Below are positions 22,701 to 34,200 of a stretch of 63,422 bases of DNA, one piece after another (position 1 is the stretch's first letter; each line of letters begins with the position of its first letter). The position numbers and the translations under genes were made by a program. Source of the DNA: Zygnema circumcarinatum (lineage: Eukaryota; Streptophyta; Zygnematophyceae; Zygnematales; Zygnemataceae); NCBI GenBank assembly GCA_037447605.1, contig CM074808.1, forward strand, positions 487,097 through 550,518. Direction: 5' to 3'. The notes under the pieces are model-generated. The model did no database searches and had not been told where the DNA came from. It saw only the letters and a list, made by a program, of their open reading frames with translations.

Positions 22701-24215
22701 GAGACATAGGGCTTCTTTAGGTCATATGTCAATAAGGACTTGTTCCAGTCTGGGACAGGCGACAATGCAAGAAGGTACATCATCACACTAGAATAAAAAC
22801 ATTCCATTTAGGGAATTACGAGCTTTGGGGGGCTTTTGAAAGCTGTAGAGGAAAACTCAGATGCTCTATATCTGGTAGTTCAAAAGAAGAAGCGGCGGCT
22901 TCATGCGTTGGTCGATGATAAAGGAAGCGACCGATGGCTCTGTGTTTTTGCCTTCTTCTTCTTCTTCTCTCCTCCCTCGCTGAGGAGGAGGAAGAGAGGG
23001 AGGAGGTTCCCTGCAGAGCCCAACGGTCACATGGCAGCGTCCAAGGGACTCAGTCCCTCAATAAAGGGCTGCCCATCGGCAAATGCAGGCAGCGTAGAGG
23101 AAGGGCTGAAGAGCATGTAAAGCGGAGATTGGCTCTGAGCCCCCTCCTCCTCCTCTTGTACTTTCCATCTTGTAATTTTGGAAACTGAAAGTTTTTCTGA
23201 ATCTGTGAACTTTTTGGAGCGTAAAACTTCCAGCATGCGTGTGTGTGTGTGTGCTGTATCTTGTGAAATGGTGTGTTAAAGATATCGAAGTAAAGGTAAA
23301 GGTTAAACCAATTGGAGGTCTCCAAGTGGAACGAGAAGCTTACTTGTCAAGTCATAAGCAGACACGTGTACGGGAAGGTGCCCTCCAGGCAGAGCTTCTA
23401 GGGAAACCCATCCTTCTATCCTCCCCGAAACTCTCTGTGTAGTCAACAACAACAACATGGAGGTATCTTCCAATGGCAACTTTGCACACTTGCCGAATTT
23501 CATTGGACGATTTCCATCGACTTGAAGCTCTCAATAGAGAAGGCCCTCTCTCGACGAGAAGCGAATTGACATGGATCACCCGATGGCCATGCATGATGCC
23601 GTCGAAAGGCCAAAATCAATGTCCATACACACATTGGCAACATGAAATCCAAGTTGAACCGGTCAACAAGTGGCCTAGGAAGGACCGGCAAGCTTTGGGC
23701 GCAACAAAAGAAGGGTTTGGCGACGACGTGCGGTCAAACCGGCTCCACTCGGCGGTTACAGCACTGCGCGCCGCCGCTCTGGCCAATCAGGTACCGTCAC
23801 GTAGGACGAACTGATGACATGGCAGACGGGCATTGGTTGGGGCCGCCGACGAGACCCTCAATCGCAACTCAACAGGTGCCGTACGACATAGGCCTTGCAA
23901 CGGCTCAACGCAGATTTAGAAATTTCTTAACATAGAAACGACATGGAACCACGGGATCTTGTCGTCAGATATGGGAGCTTCGTGTCCTTTTTTCGTACGG
24001 TCTGCAGACCTGCATCTGCCAAAAAAAAGAACAACTTTCCTTTCTATCCTTTCTATTTTTTTCCCTTTGTCGCCATTGGCTCCACGTATCTCGGAGCCGC
24101 CTTTTCCCATCATAGAACGACCCGATCCATGTCGAATTGCCAAAATATCTTAATTTCTCGCTTTACAGCTACATAGAAACGAGCGTCACGTCACGCTTCC
24201 ACGTTCAAAGTGTGC
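22701..24215. other. Intergenic region, no gene seen
   Basis: No supported gene. A GT microsatellite lies at 23236-23252. Frames of 60-110 codons overlap on both strands without family features. Confidence 0.4.
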
Positions 24216-24434
24216 CACGTGGCAGTCGCTTCTCCCGGAAACGGAGGGCTCCCCGCCGTCGGTCAAAGAACGGATCTGCAAAGTGTCGGTGCCCCACAAA
24301 CCGACAAAATCCCCCGCCCAGGCCGTCCTCCCGCCCCGCCGGCCTCCCCCCTCCGACGCGTAGGAGGGCGCCCTCTTGGAAAGCTCTCAGAGGCGGCGGC
24401 CATGGCTGCCAGGGAGGTCTTGGAAGCCGCATAG
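24216..24434 (+). promoter_or_regulatory. G-box and possible leader with 10-residue upstream ORF
   Basis: The palindrome GCCACGTGGC (24214-24223) is followed 180 bp later by an ATG in an excellent context (GGCCATGGC, 24402) that opens only ten codons before a stop at 24432-24434. With the next supported start at 25969, this may be a 5' leader exon carrying an upstream ORF, spliced over about 1.5 kb. The peptide starts MAAREVLEAA. Without transcripts the link is a guess. Confidence 0.3.
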
Positions 24435-25968
24435 CGATCAATAGTGAGAGAAAAAAGGTGAAGTGAAGGGAGAATCTTTGTTTATAGCTTCGGTAACGTC
24501 AGGTGGAATGGCGTAGGGTGTGGGAGGAGTGGTGTTTGCAGAGATTTGGAGAGTTTTGTAGAGGTCTCGCAATAGGAATGACGAGGGCAGCGAGAGAGGA
24601 GGAGTATTAGGGTTGTTTAGGCTTCTGGAGAGGCTTCTGGAGTTTCATATTTTGTGATTGGAGACGGTTAAACTGCAGTTCGGATGATGGACAAATGAGG
24701 GGAGTTGGTCGAGAGGAAGATTGCAGGGTTGCAGGTTCCAGCATGGATGTTATGTAGGGAACGATATGTTGATATAAATATATTTCAGATCGCAGGGTAT
24801 TTCACAACCTCTCGTGAAACAATTTGTTCAGGCGTTTGGCGACGGGGCGGTTAGGAAGGAGCTCGGTTGATTCTCTTGGGCAGCGCTCCGCTCGTCTTTT
24901 GCTTTTATCCTCTGGAATGGAATGAATTGGAAACGCGGGCGAGCTTACAGAGTAGAGGACATTAGAGGCAAGAGGCGACGTTTCAAGTGTAAGTGCAACA
25001 TTTGGACAAAGTGTGTGATGCCTCGAACATCGTAAGCATGCATACCTTTGAACGGCATTGAAATTCTTGGACCCTTTAGGTTGCCTCAAACGCAAAAAAT
25101 AATACTCAGCCTGGAATGTAGATTGCATTCTCTTCAGCTCCCCACTTGAAGGGAGATATATGAACCTTGTTGGATTGTTTGAACGGCTGCTATTTTTTAA
25201 ACAAGTTTCATTTGCTGATTCATATACTGTCTTGACATTCTTCTTACTGGGCTATCTCGCTCGTATCACAAAGAGCGAGGCCAGGTCTTGTGAAATTCAC
25301 AAGTGAAGGATAATGAACACCTAATCGAGAGATTCGTTTGCTTTATGTTTGCTGCACTTCATAAACACAAGTATTGATGTTTTTCTGTATGTATCTCGGA
25401 AAATCATGTCTATATGCTGGTAGTCCTTGCGTTCTCTCCCCACATTTCCTACAACCTGCTCACCGTTGTTTGTCTGGTTTCTCATCAACCACGTTGCCAA
25501 CTTGCATTCACCCGCTCAGGTGAACAGTAGCTAATTCATAGCTAATGAAGTCCCTAGGTTGCCATTTACAGAACGACTGAGGCCATTAGGTGACATTCGA
25601 TTTTCCTCCCATAATCTTGACTCTACATTTTTGCAGGCAATCCGTTTTTTTTTTTTGCTGCCATAGGTTTTCCGTTTGTCTACTGGTTCTTCCTTTCCTC
25701 AATCAGTGTGCTATTTCTTGTAGGGGTTAAACTTTCCCTGCTTCCTCTTTCTGTTGGGAGTAGAGACGATACTGGCAATGGTTCTTCATGTCTCCCTTAC
25801 AGTGTTTTGCTGCCTGATTCTTTCTTGCTCACTACATAGCAAGGATTTTATAACTTGAGCCGTGGTTCTATGACCACTTTACTTTCTGCTTCACTGTTCT
25901 TGACTACTGACACTAGATTGGAATATCTGCGCAGGAACTAGCAGTCTAGGAATTCCATTAAGTGTCGA
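24435..25968 (+). other. Probable 5' UTR intron or intergenic sequence before DUF1639 gene
   Basis: AT-rich, without a supported gene. It ends in an acceptor-like TCTGCGCAG (to 25934), leaving 34 bases of leader before the ATG at 25969. Confidence 0.35.
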
Positions 25969-27733
25969 ATGTCAGGAATCAAGATAGTGAAGGAGCTGTT
26001 GGCGCAGCAAGAGGGAGTCATGGTTATGGGAGGGAATAAGGTGAAAAAGTGTGTTGGGGGAGGCTGGAGAATGGATGCCATCCAAAGGCCAAACGGTTAC
26101 TTGGGCAGCCCCGTCATTGGCGGCGAAGGACCTGGAAAAGCAGAGCTGCTGAGAATAGGAGGAGAACAAGTGAGAGGACAGGCAAAGAAAAATCTTGGTA
26201 AAGAGATCGGCGGAACCCACTCTGTGAGTGCAAAGGCCAGCGATAAAACGTCAGGGAAGGTCGAGGAAGGTGCAAGTCAGGCGCGCAGCAAAAGCAGCGA
26301 CCCACAGGCTTCTGATATTGACGGGGAAGAGGGACAGCCCTCCCTCGCCCACCAAAAGAGAGGCTCAGATACGAAGTTGGAGGAACAAAGAGAGAAAAAA
26401 GTTCGAATAGGGGGCTTGCTAGCAGCGGACGAGGAAAAGGAAGCAGGTTCAAATAGAAAGAATCCGAGTTCTGGTTCAGTAAAGGGTCAGAAAGAAAATG
26501 TGGGTTCAAAGGAGAAAAATGAACGACTTGGGAGGGGGCAACGGAGAGCCCGGGAAGGTGCGGGGCAGAAAGAGGGAGCACTAGCCATGCGGGTGAAAGA
26601 AGAAGGGAGGGAAAGACGAAAAAATGCTCAAAAACGGAGAGCAGAGGAGCAGCATATGTACTGGAGCTGGCCTTCTGCCGGCGCGACAAGAAGTAAGAAG
26701 AAGAAGAAGGGGCAAAGCGGGCTCGTAGCGGAGGAGGAGGACATGAATGGAAATGATGCAGAGAAGGACAAACGGCCAAAAGACAGAGTGGCAGAAAGCC
26801 TGAAAGGTGGGAAGAGGGAAACAGCAAAGCAGGTGGGAGAGGTGGTAGTGGAGAAGAGAGGTGTAACGGAAGGAAATGGGCGTGAAGAGTGTCCACTGAA
26901 GGGTGGGGATTTGGGAACGGATGAAGACTGGAAGCAGGGAGGGGGCGCACCAGCTGTGCTGCCAAAAGGCAGGCGAAAAGAGAACGAGAAGGAGCAGAAG
27001 GAAGCTGTTAGAATCCAAAAGGTGGTGGGTAGACCCTCTTGTAAACGAAGGTAGGTCTGCCAAGCAGACTGTGGCTCCCGCGGTCCTTGTGCTGCAAATC
27101 TTGGTGGTGAAGAAAATGGATGCGATTGAAAATCAGTGAATATTCACATTGTTGTGTGTAGTTCAATGCAGGCGTACGTCGTGCTCAGGCGATTGATTGT
27201 TTTCCCATCTTTTTGCATGTGTTCCTCAGAGCCATAAAGTTGACCCCGCCTGCCCCATCTCTTGTGAACCACGGGCGTGAGAGTCGCCCAAAGAGAGCAC
27301 CAAAAAAAGCAGTGGTGCAGCAGGAGAAGGAGCCGCCCCCCAAAAAGCTCTTTTTGCTCGTCCCGTTGTCGAAAGAAGAGATTGACGCAGATTTTTTGGC
27401 TATTTCCGGGCACAGATGCCCATCAAGGAAGAGGAAGCCGCGACTTCCTTCTCAGGTGAGTCTCAAGTGTCAAGATGCGCACTTCTATGCATGCAGGACG
27501 CACTAATTTGGAATAAACCCTGTGAAATGCATTTTTTGGAGTACTCCAAACCGAGGTTTGGACTAATCTGAAGAAGAGGGCAACAAAACAAAGATCACTA
27601 AATACTTGAGCCGCTTACTGATTTGTGGGGAAAGGGAAAAAGGGTTTATAATTTACGAAAACGGTTGCTGGCCCTCTGTCCCTTTCGCCTGCAGCATAAG
27701 ATGCTTAGCGAATTGCAGGATGAAGATTCGTGA
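25969..27733 (+). CDS. DUF1639 domain protein
   Basis: DUF1639 is a plant family of unknown function, usually basic and probably nuclear. Exons are 25969-27050, 27230-27455 and 27695-27733, with GT-AG borders and matching phases (the codon AG|A spans intron 1), giving 448 residues. Residues 1-360 are a highly charged Lys/Glu/Gly-rich low-complexity region with no domain. The conserved core lies in exon 2: KKLFLLVPLSKEEIDADFLA then ISGHRCPSRKRKPRLPSQ, matching the family pattern of an LS-[KR]-E-E-I-x-x-D-F motif, a TG or SGH turn and a basic RRPKKR-like patch. Exon 3 adds HKMLSELQDEDS, the position where family members carry a Q-K-x-L-D-x-L-F-P-G tail, which here is shortened. I am fairly sure of the family and less sure of the first exon's start. 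Confidence 0.75.
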
Positions 27734-29275
27734 GCATTGTTTGAAGTACTACGCGTGTCCATATGTGTTATAAAAGTCATCCGTTTCCTACTCACGGCAT
27801 GTTTCATTCGGTTGTAGTGTTGTGAAAAATGGGAAGGCATATCATTACTTCAGAGTTCATAAGCGCTTTCCAAAGGAGATTGTTAGTTGCCTGTTGCGGT
27901 TGCCGTTCCATGTCGGCCGGCGGTAAATGACGGCAGCCAACTATATGGCTGAATTAAGGTGTTGGAAATGCAGGTGTCTGTAGACCGGTTGTTGATAGTC
28001 GTCGAAAAGGGGATGCATTGAGAACGATAAAAGGTAACATTGAGTTTGGAGGTGGGAAATGTATGCATCTTGCAGATGGCGTTGGCCCTTGGTACGGCTC
28101 TCTCTCACCCCAACTGGCAGTACTATTAGGGGCCTGCAAGCAAGCTTCTCCAGCGGTTGGAGGTAAGTTCTTTACCTACGTGGCCTTGAACAAATTCTCG
28201 TTTGGAGCACAAGCAAACCCACCAACTGTGAGGAAACAGAAGTTTTTAGGAATCATGCCTGAGCCAGTTAATCTCCTCACTTTAAATCCCTCACGGGGTC
28301 TCTAGTACTCCTATATTGCAGGGCATGCTAACAAACCTTACAGATTAACCTGAGGACTGGCCTCGTCTTTTTAACGCACACATTAGATATCCATGCCCGG
28401 CTTTTGGTTTCGTTTCAGGTTTTGGGTATTCATTCCAGTTCTTGTTGTTTGATGTTTCAATGCGTGATTCCTGACTCGGCCACTCTCTCCTGACTTGCAG
28501 TTTTACGATGTGTCCACTGCCATACATCCTCTGTGAAGCCAAACAGTAGCTGAGCCAATAGCTGAGCCTTTGAAACCTTTTGAATGGACATGGTACGTCA
28601 AAGCCACATATCTACCAAGTATGGCCAAGCCTGGCCAAGCCAAGCCAAGTAATGACCGTAGCAGAGATGCCTTCCTGCCTCAATTAGACCATAGCAACCG
28701 AAATTAGGCATAGAATGTTTCGTGTGGCCTTTAATCAAATTTAAGCCACTTATCCAAGACTGGCAACCCGCATTTCCGTACTTTATTCAATATGGAATTT
28801 CTTCGGCAATAAGTTGAACGAGGAGTAACCATGTCGCTCATGTATGGCGTGATCAGCCACGCTGTTGGGATCAATGTTGGCATGCAAGCCACTCAAAATG
28901 GACTTCCATGGTATGCTCGACATCAGAGACCGACACACGCATGCCGATGTGCTTCACATGCGCACGTGCATTGAGCTGGAAGGCGACACATCTCAGAACA
29001 AGGCTCAACAAAATATGAGGGTGATGGAATGTATTCTACCAGATTCATGCTCACAGAGGAGCGTACATATGTAGTGATAAGGCATGCGTCGACGGGCACA
29101 GGCTTTAAAAGGTTTTAAGATTGCAAAGTTCTTAAATTTACAGTTAAAATACCACGACTTAAAAAAATTGCTAACAAGTGACGAACTGCTATCAACTAAC
29201 ATGCACATGAAGGATGCTTGGATGTGCCAAAAAACCGCTCACACGCGGTAGCAAGAGTGGGCCCTTCACCGAGAG
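27734..29275. other. Intergenic region, no gene seen
   Basis: About 1.5 kb between a plus-strand and a minus-strand 3' end. A short cluster of GCCAAGCC words lies at 28622-28650. No ORF has family features. Confidence 0.45.
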
Positions 29276-29774
29276 TCAAGTGTAAAGGGAGTCGTCGTCA
29301 TCTCCCGTGCCCAGCCGGTGGGCCACTCCTCTGGGCCGCATTCCCAGCCGCATCTCCTTCTCTCGCAGCTCTTTCAGCTTCTTCTTCGACTGTTCCACCT
29401 CGTCAGCAGCCTTCTTAGCGAGCCACTCTTTCTTGCTCCTCTCCACCTCTTCCTGCCTTTTCTTCACCATTGCCTGCCTCCTCTTCTCCAGCTCTGCCTC
29501 CCGTGCCAGGTCTGCATACACACCCAATATGTCCGTTGAAAATAATCTAATGTAATTTATTACTGGGGGTTTGGAATACCTAGGGCAACGGCATCCTGCA
29601 AGAGAGCTCACCTCTTCTCTGAGAGAAAAAAGCTGAAAGCTTTTCCTGCACCCTTGGCTTCAGGTAGGCGTAGGCCAGCGCCCCCAGTAGCAAGAACCAG
29701 CCATAGCGCTCGAGAGAGGCACGCAGCAGCTCGAGCGCTTTCCAGAACCAGTCAGGCCCCCGGTTGAACTCCAT
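29276..29774 (-). CDS. Selenoprotein S/VIMP-like single-pass membrane protein (no selenocysteine)
   Basis: Exons are 29774-29612 and 29511-29276, GT-AG in phase (one base carried over), giving 132 residues. Residues 1-20 are amphipathic, residues about 24-39 (YGWFLLLGALAYAYL) form one membrane helix, and residues 55-110 are a long charged coiled coil rich in Arg/Lys/Glu (EKRRQAMVKKRQEEVERSKK). The tail ends GTGDDDDSLYT. This order, and the xYGWxx opening of the helix, match selenoprotein S, an ER membrane partner of the p97/Derlin degradation machinery. No Sec or Cys occurs at the tail. The assignment rests on architecture and short similarity, so another small ER or organelle membrane protein is possible. 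Two G-boxes lie 45-75 bp upstream of the start. Confidence 0.5.
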
Positions 29775-29819
29775 CAGGGCGTCGCCAATATGCGAGAGTC
29801 AGGAGGGGTAGGTGGGGAA

Positions 29820-29848
29820 CACGTGGCACATGTGGACAGCGCCACGTG
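29820..29848. promoter_or_regulatory. Twin G-boxes at the SelS-like promoter
   Basis: CACGTG at 29820-29825 and 29843-29848, 23 bp apart (about two helical turns), 46-74 bp upstream of the minus-strand ATG. Confidence 0.5.
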
Positions 29849-30145
29849 TCGCCTGGGACACGGTTCTCCTCACAGCTGGACGTACAAGGGGCGCTTGCCC
29901 CCCCCAGAAGAAGAAGACTTCAGACAGATGCCTCTGAAGCGTAGATTAAGCACTCAATTCAGCCCCAATCAGTCCCTGGCCATACCCTTAGCCTACAGTT
30001 AAAACGGCTAACCCTAATCGTGGTTCATGCTAACCCTAACCCTAATCCAAATCCCCCTCACCCGGATACCTTACTTTCTTAGAAAAACAAGAAACTCTGT
30101 AACTTGAGCCTAACTCGAGCCTAAACACCACAGTTCGGACCAGTG

Positions 30146-30305
30146 GATCGGCAACCATTGGACAACCATTGGATGGCAATGGTTGGACGTCTACTGGTTG
30201 GCAACCAGTCGAATGGTTGTTTCGGTCCGCAACCACTGGTTGGCAACCAGTCGAATGGTTATATCCATTAAATCAAATGGTTGGCAACCATTAAATCACT
30301 AGTTG
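30146..30305. repeat. Palindromic repeat, AATGGTTG family
   Basis: Contains ACTGGTTGGCAACCAGT twice (each 17-bp dyad has 8-bp arms) plus AATGGTTGGCAACCATT, with CGAATGGTTGTTTCGGTCCG linkers. Same family as 30476-30722. Confidence 0.8.
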
Positions 30306-30359
30306 TAGCGAACTGAACGCTACAGCTACCAAAATGCCGTCGGCGTTTCGGAGAAAACT

Positions 30360-30445
30360 ATTACGGTTCGGCCGTACAGAATCTCCGTACAATCGTACGA
30401 CTCGGCTGTACGAATCCGTACGCATCTGTACGCATTAGGCTTGTT
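30360..30445. repeat. CGTAC-rich cluster
   Basis: At least seven CCGTAC, CGTACG or GTACGA words in 85 bp. Similar TACG-rich clusters flank the repeats at 46.7 and 50.1 kb. Confidence 0.5.
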
Positions 30446-30475
30446 ACACTAGTTGTCAACGGTTGGCAACCCACC

Positions 30476-30722
30476 AAAAAACACATACGACCCATTTTTG
30501 CAATTTTTTTTAATTTCAGAAATTCAATGGTTGCCAACCATTGGATCACTGGTTCCGAACCAGTCGAATGGTTGTTTCAGTCCTGCGCCACTGGTTCCAA
30601 ACCAGTCGAATGGTTGTTTCGATCCGGCGGCACTGGTTGCCAACCAGTCGAATGGTTGTTTCGGTCCGCAACCACTGGTTGCCAACCAGTCGACTGGTTT
30701 GTCTAATGGTCCGATCTGTTTA
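30476..30722 (+). repeat. 42-bp palindromic tandem array, copy A of a dispersed repeat
   Basis: Four 42-bp units, each with an ACTGGTT...AACCAGT dyad followed by a CGAATGGTTGTTTC linker. The whole 245-bp segment, including the leading AAAACACATACGACCC, recurs almost identically in inverted orientation at 59753-59985. Because 42 is divisible by three, the array translates as repeating 14-residue blocks; I consider this incidental. Confidence 0.9.
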
Positions 30723-31261
30723 CACTGACCCGGTGGCGCTCTTCCCTTTTCAAACCCTCCCCCTCCCCCTCCGTCATACTCGGTCGCTGCCGTCGACGGA
30801 CGCTCCATGTGAGCGTCGCGTGCGACCGTTCAGAATTGAGTGAAACTTTTATTACATAGAGCTTCAGTTTTCTCGCCCGTACTGTACGAAAAACGACACA
30901 AGACACTGGTCAGCCTGCGCGCACCTCCTCCTAGGCTATTCCCGCCGGTGATTGGTCGAATGGCGTTGTTGGGCTGTAAGAAGTACATAAAACAGGAGTT
31001 TTTATCCGATTCGTACCAAATTGAGACACACCAAAACCTGTAAGGCAAAAGATCCGTACGGCAGCCAATACAGTACAGTACAGTACAGTACAGTACCGTA
31101 CATTAAGTGACCCGTACAGTTAATAAAGTGGCTTTCTATGTGAAAAAAAAACGAAAAATTGAACGGCGTTCGCTGGCGCCCTTCGGCAGTTAGGGTTTGC
31201 GGGCCGTCCGGAAAGCCGGGGGCCGCCAAGGGAGCTTCTTTTTCGGAGGGAGGGAGCAGCC
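30723..31261 (+). other. Upstream region of UPRT gene
   Basis: Contains a CAGTA pentamer run at 31071-31096 and several CCGTAC words. No gene seen. The ATG of UPRT at 31262 has a GCAGCCATGGCGG context. Confidence 0.4.
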
Positions 31262-34200
31262 ATGGCGGCCGCCTCTCTCTCTCTCGCCGGCCCCTTGCAG
31301 ATGCTGTGGAGCTGCGACAGCTGTGGCGGCCATGGGGGGCGCTCGCCTCCTGCTGGATCCACGAAGGTAAGTCGTTTTTTACTTCTCTCATCTTTTATTC
31401 TTCGCTCGGTTCCTCCGCATGAAAACATGCTCACGTTTTGAGTCCTGCTGAACGGTGAGTTTCTGGAACCGAAAAGTATCTCCAAGCGTGTTTTGATTTT
31501 TATCTTCATTTTTTTTTGGTTATTGTGCATTTTGATTGCTGCATGTTTAACATTGGTTTTTTTTTTCTTTTTTTTCAGCTTGTTCTTGGGAAAAGTCTCT
31601 TTTCCTGCCGCCGTGTTGTAAAGGGAACCTCGAAGCAAGCGCCATGGTTGTACGGAAGGAGCAAGAAAGGAAGCCGTAGCTCCTTCTCCATCACCTGCGC
31701 TGCAGCGACTGGAAGTAAGCCCATTGGAGGAGGGCAGATGCTGGTAAACTTCCGATTGCATGATCAAATCAACACTCATTTAGTAAAACAACAAGTTTTT
31801 CTATTTAAGCCAACAATATTAAACAGCAGCGAAGTAATGACTCTTCTACCCCATCCTTGGTTCATGAAAGCACGAACTGCTGCAACAGAGGGTCCCAAAA
31901 CCGGGAAATTCAAAACGCTTTCAGCACTCACAACATCATTAGACTTTTGCTTATTCGTTGATATTTTGCCGATTGTGCCATTTTTAGGTTTATGTGCCTC
32001 CGCATCCCTTGGTGAAGCATTGGGTCGCTGTTCTACGAAGTGAGCAGACGCCTGTTCCTACATTTCGTGAGTATAGAATCTGCCCCCTTTTCCTAACAAA
32101 AACGTTATATGACGTCTTGAGCTTAAACCTTGTGACTTCTTTGCCTCCTTCTCTCTCACACGTGCTCTTTCAAACACACCTATCTGTCACAGCTTCATGA
32201 TTTTAAGATTTCATGTATGTTAAGTTTTGAAGCATTCGTCCTGCATGCTTACTGTTCAAACTTCTCTTACGATGCTGCCAGGTGCTGCTTTAGCTGAGCT
32301 TGGAAGAATCCTCATATATGAAGCGAGCCGCGACTGGTTGGTGAGTTGCTCTAATCCGGATGTCTTTATATGAAGCATTAGGGTAAGTGGCAGGGTTGGC
32401 AGGCTTCAGAGTAAGGCTAGGATTAGGGTTAAGGTTAAGATAAAGGTTAGGCTTAAGGATAGGGGTATAGGGTACGATAAATGGAAACGTCCTGCAGGAT
32501 CAGTTAAATCAATTAAATTTGTAGCTTGGATTAGGGTAAAATGACACAGTATTACGTGGGTTAGTAAGGATTAGGGTTACGGTGAGCGTTAGGGCTAGAG
32601 CTAGGGCTAGCAATAGGGTGTTGATGATCCTTGCTCAATGTTATTTCGTCCCCTGTCAAAGCGTATTGAATCCTAGTTTACCCTATTTTTCTCCTTTCAA
32701 ACCCTACTTCACTGTGAGGAGTTGGGTTCTTGCAGCCAACAATCGAAGCGCAAATTCAAACTCCTTGTGGAATGGCTGATGTCGAATTTGTTGACCCAAG
32801 GGAGCCCATTAAGGTATAAGCCTCGGTTTTAGGATTTGTAAGTGGTTCTTTGAACCGTTTTAGGGTTCTTGGGCTAGTTGACGGTTCTTTGGGTCGGCTC
32901 CCTGGCCTGCTTTCAAAATGCTCATTTGTTAAGCCTTGTTGAAGTTCTGTGCGAGCATAGAAATCCTGACGGGATAAAGATAATAGAGATGAATAACTTT
33001 GCGAAAGTGGATCGCATTTATAGATCTTCAGTAGTTTTAAATCCTCAAAACCCTACGACCTGAAACCCCACGAGGTCCTATGCAGGTGGTGCCCATTTTG
33101 AGAGCCGGCCTCGTATTGGTGGAACATGTTCCTGTCGTGCTGCCCTCAATTGAAACTTTTCATCTGGGTCCGTAAGTCAGCGCCTCAATCATGACCCCAA
33201 TTTTTTTCCAGGGCAGTTTGCCTTTGGCAGATTTAGAAGTAGGTCCTCACTCTCACTTTCAGCGCTCCCCTCACTCGTCTCCCTCTCTCCCCCTCTCCCC
33301 TCTCCCCCTCTCCCCTCTCCTCTCCCCTCTCCCCTCTCCCCTCTCCCCCTCTCCCCTCTCCCCCTCTCCCCTCTCCCCCTCCCCCTCCCCCCCTCCCCCT
33401 CCCCTCCCCCTCCCCCCTCCCCCTCCCCCCTCCCCTCTCCCCCTCTCCCCTCTCCCCTCCCCCCTCTCCCCTCTCCCCTCTCCCCTCTCCCCTCTCCCCC
33501 TCTCCCCTCTCCCCTCTCCCCCTCTCCCCCCTTCCCCCCCCCTCCCCTCCCCTCCCCACTCCCCCTCCCCTCCTCCCTCCCCCTCCCCCCTCCCCCCCTC
33601 CCCCCCTCCCCCTCCCCTCCCCCTCCCCCCTCCCCCCTCCCCCCTCCCCCCCTCCCCCCCCTCCCCCTCCCCCCTCCCCTCCCCTCCCTCCCCCTCCCCT
33701 CCCCTCCCCTCCCCTCCCCCCTCCCCTCCCCTCCCCCTCCCCCTCCCCCCTCCCCTCCCCCCCACCCCTCCCCCTCCCCTCCCCTCCCCCTCCCCTCCCC
33801 TCCTCCCCCTCCCCCTCACCTCCCCTCCCCCTCCCCCCTCCTCCCCCTCCTCCTCCCCCTCCCCTCCCCTCCCCTCCCCTTACCTCCTGCCTCCCCCTCC
33901 CCTCCCCCTCCTCCCTCCCCTCCTCCTCCCCCTCCCCCCTCCCCCTCCCCCTCCCCCCTCCCCTCCCCTCCCCCCTCCCCCCTCCCCTCCCCTCCCCTCC
34001 CCCTCCCCCTCCCCCTCCCCCCCTTGTCCCCTTCTCCCTCATACACCTGAGAGCGTGTCCGTCCGTTCTCCCTCTCTGGCAGGATACGCACGGGACGAGG
34101 AAACACTGCAGCCTTCAATGTACCTTAACAAGTGAGTATGCCTATATCACCACTCATACATCCGTTATTATTTTCATGTGCGCATATATATAATGTAGTG

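Noticed and set aside
26114-26965. 283-codon minus-strand frame
   Set aside because: Antisense shadow of the Lys/Glu/Gly-rich DUF1639 exon.
29250-29278. TGA at the end of the SelS-like gene as a selenocysteine codon
   Set aside because: The frame stays open for about 25 codons beyond it, but the sequence after TGA has no GxUG-type tail and I see no SECIS-like hairpin; read as a normal stop.
33191-34135. 314-codon Pro/Ser protein and 269-codon Gly/Arg protein on the other strand
   Set aside because: Both are translations of the C/T tract inside UPRT intron 6, flanked by phase-consistent UPRT exons.
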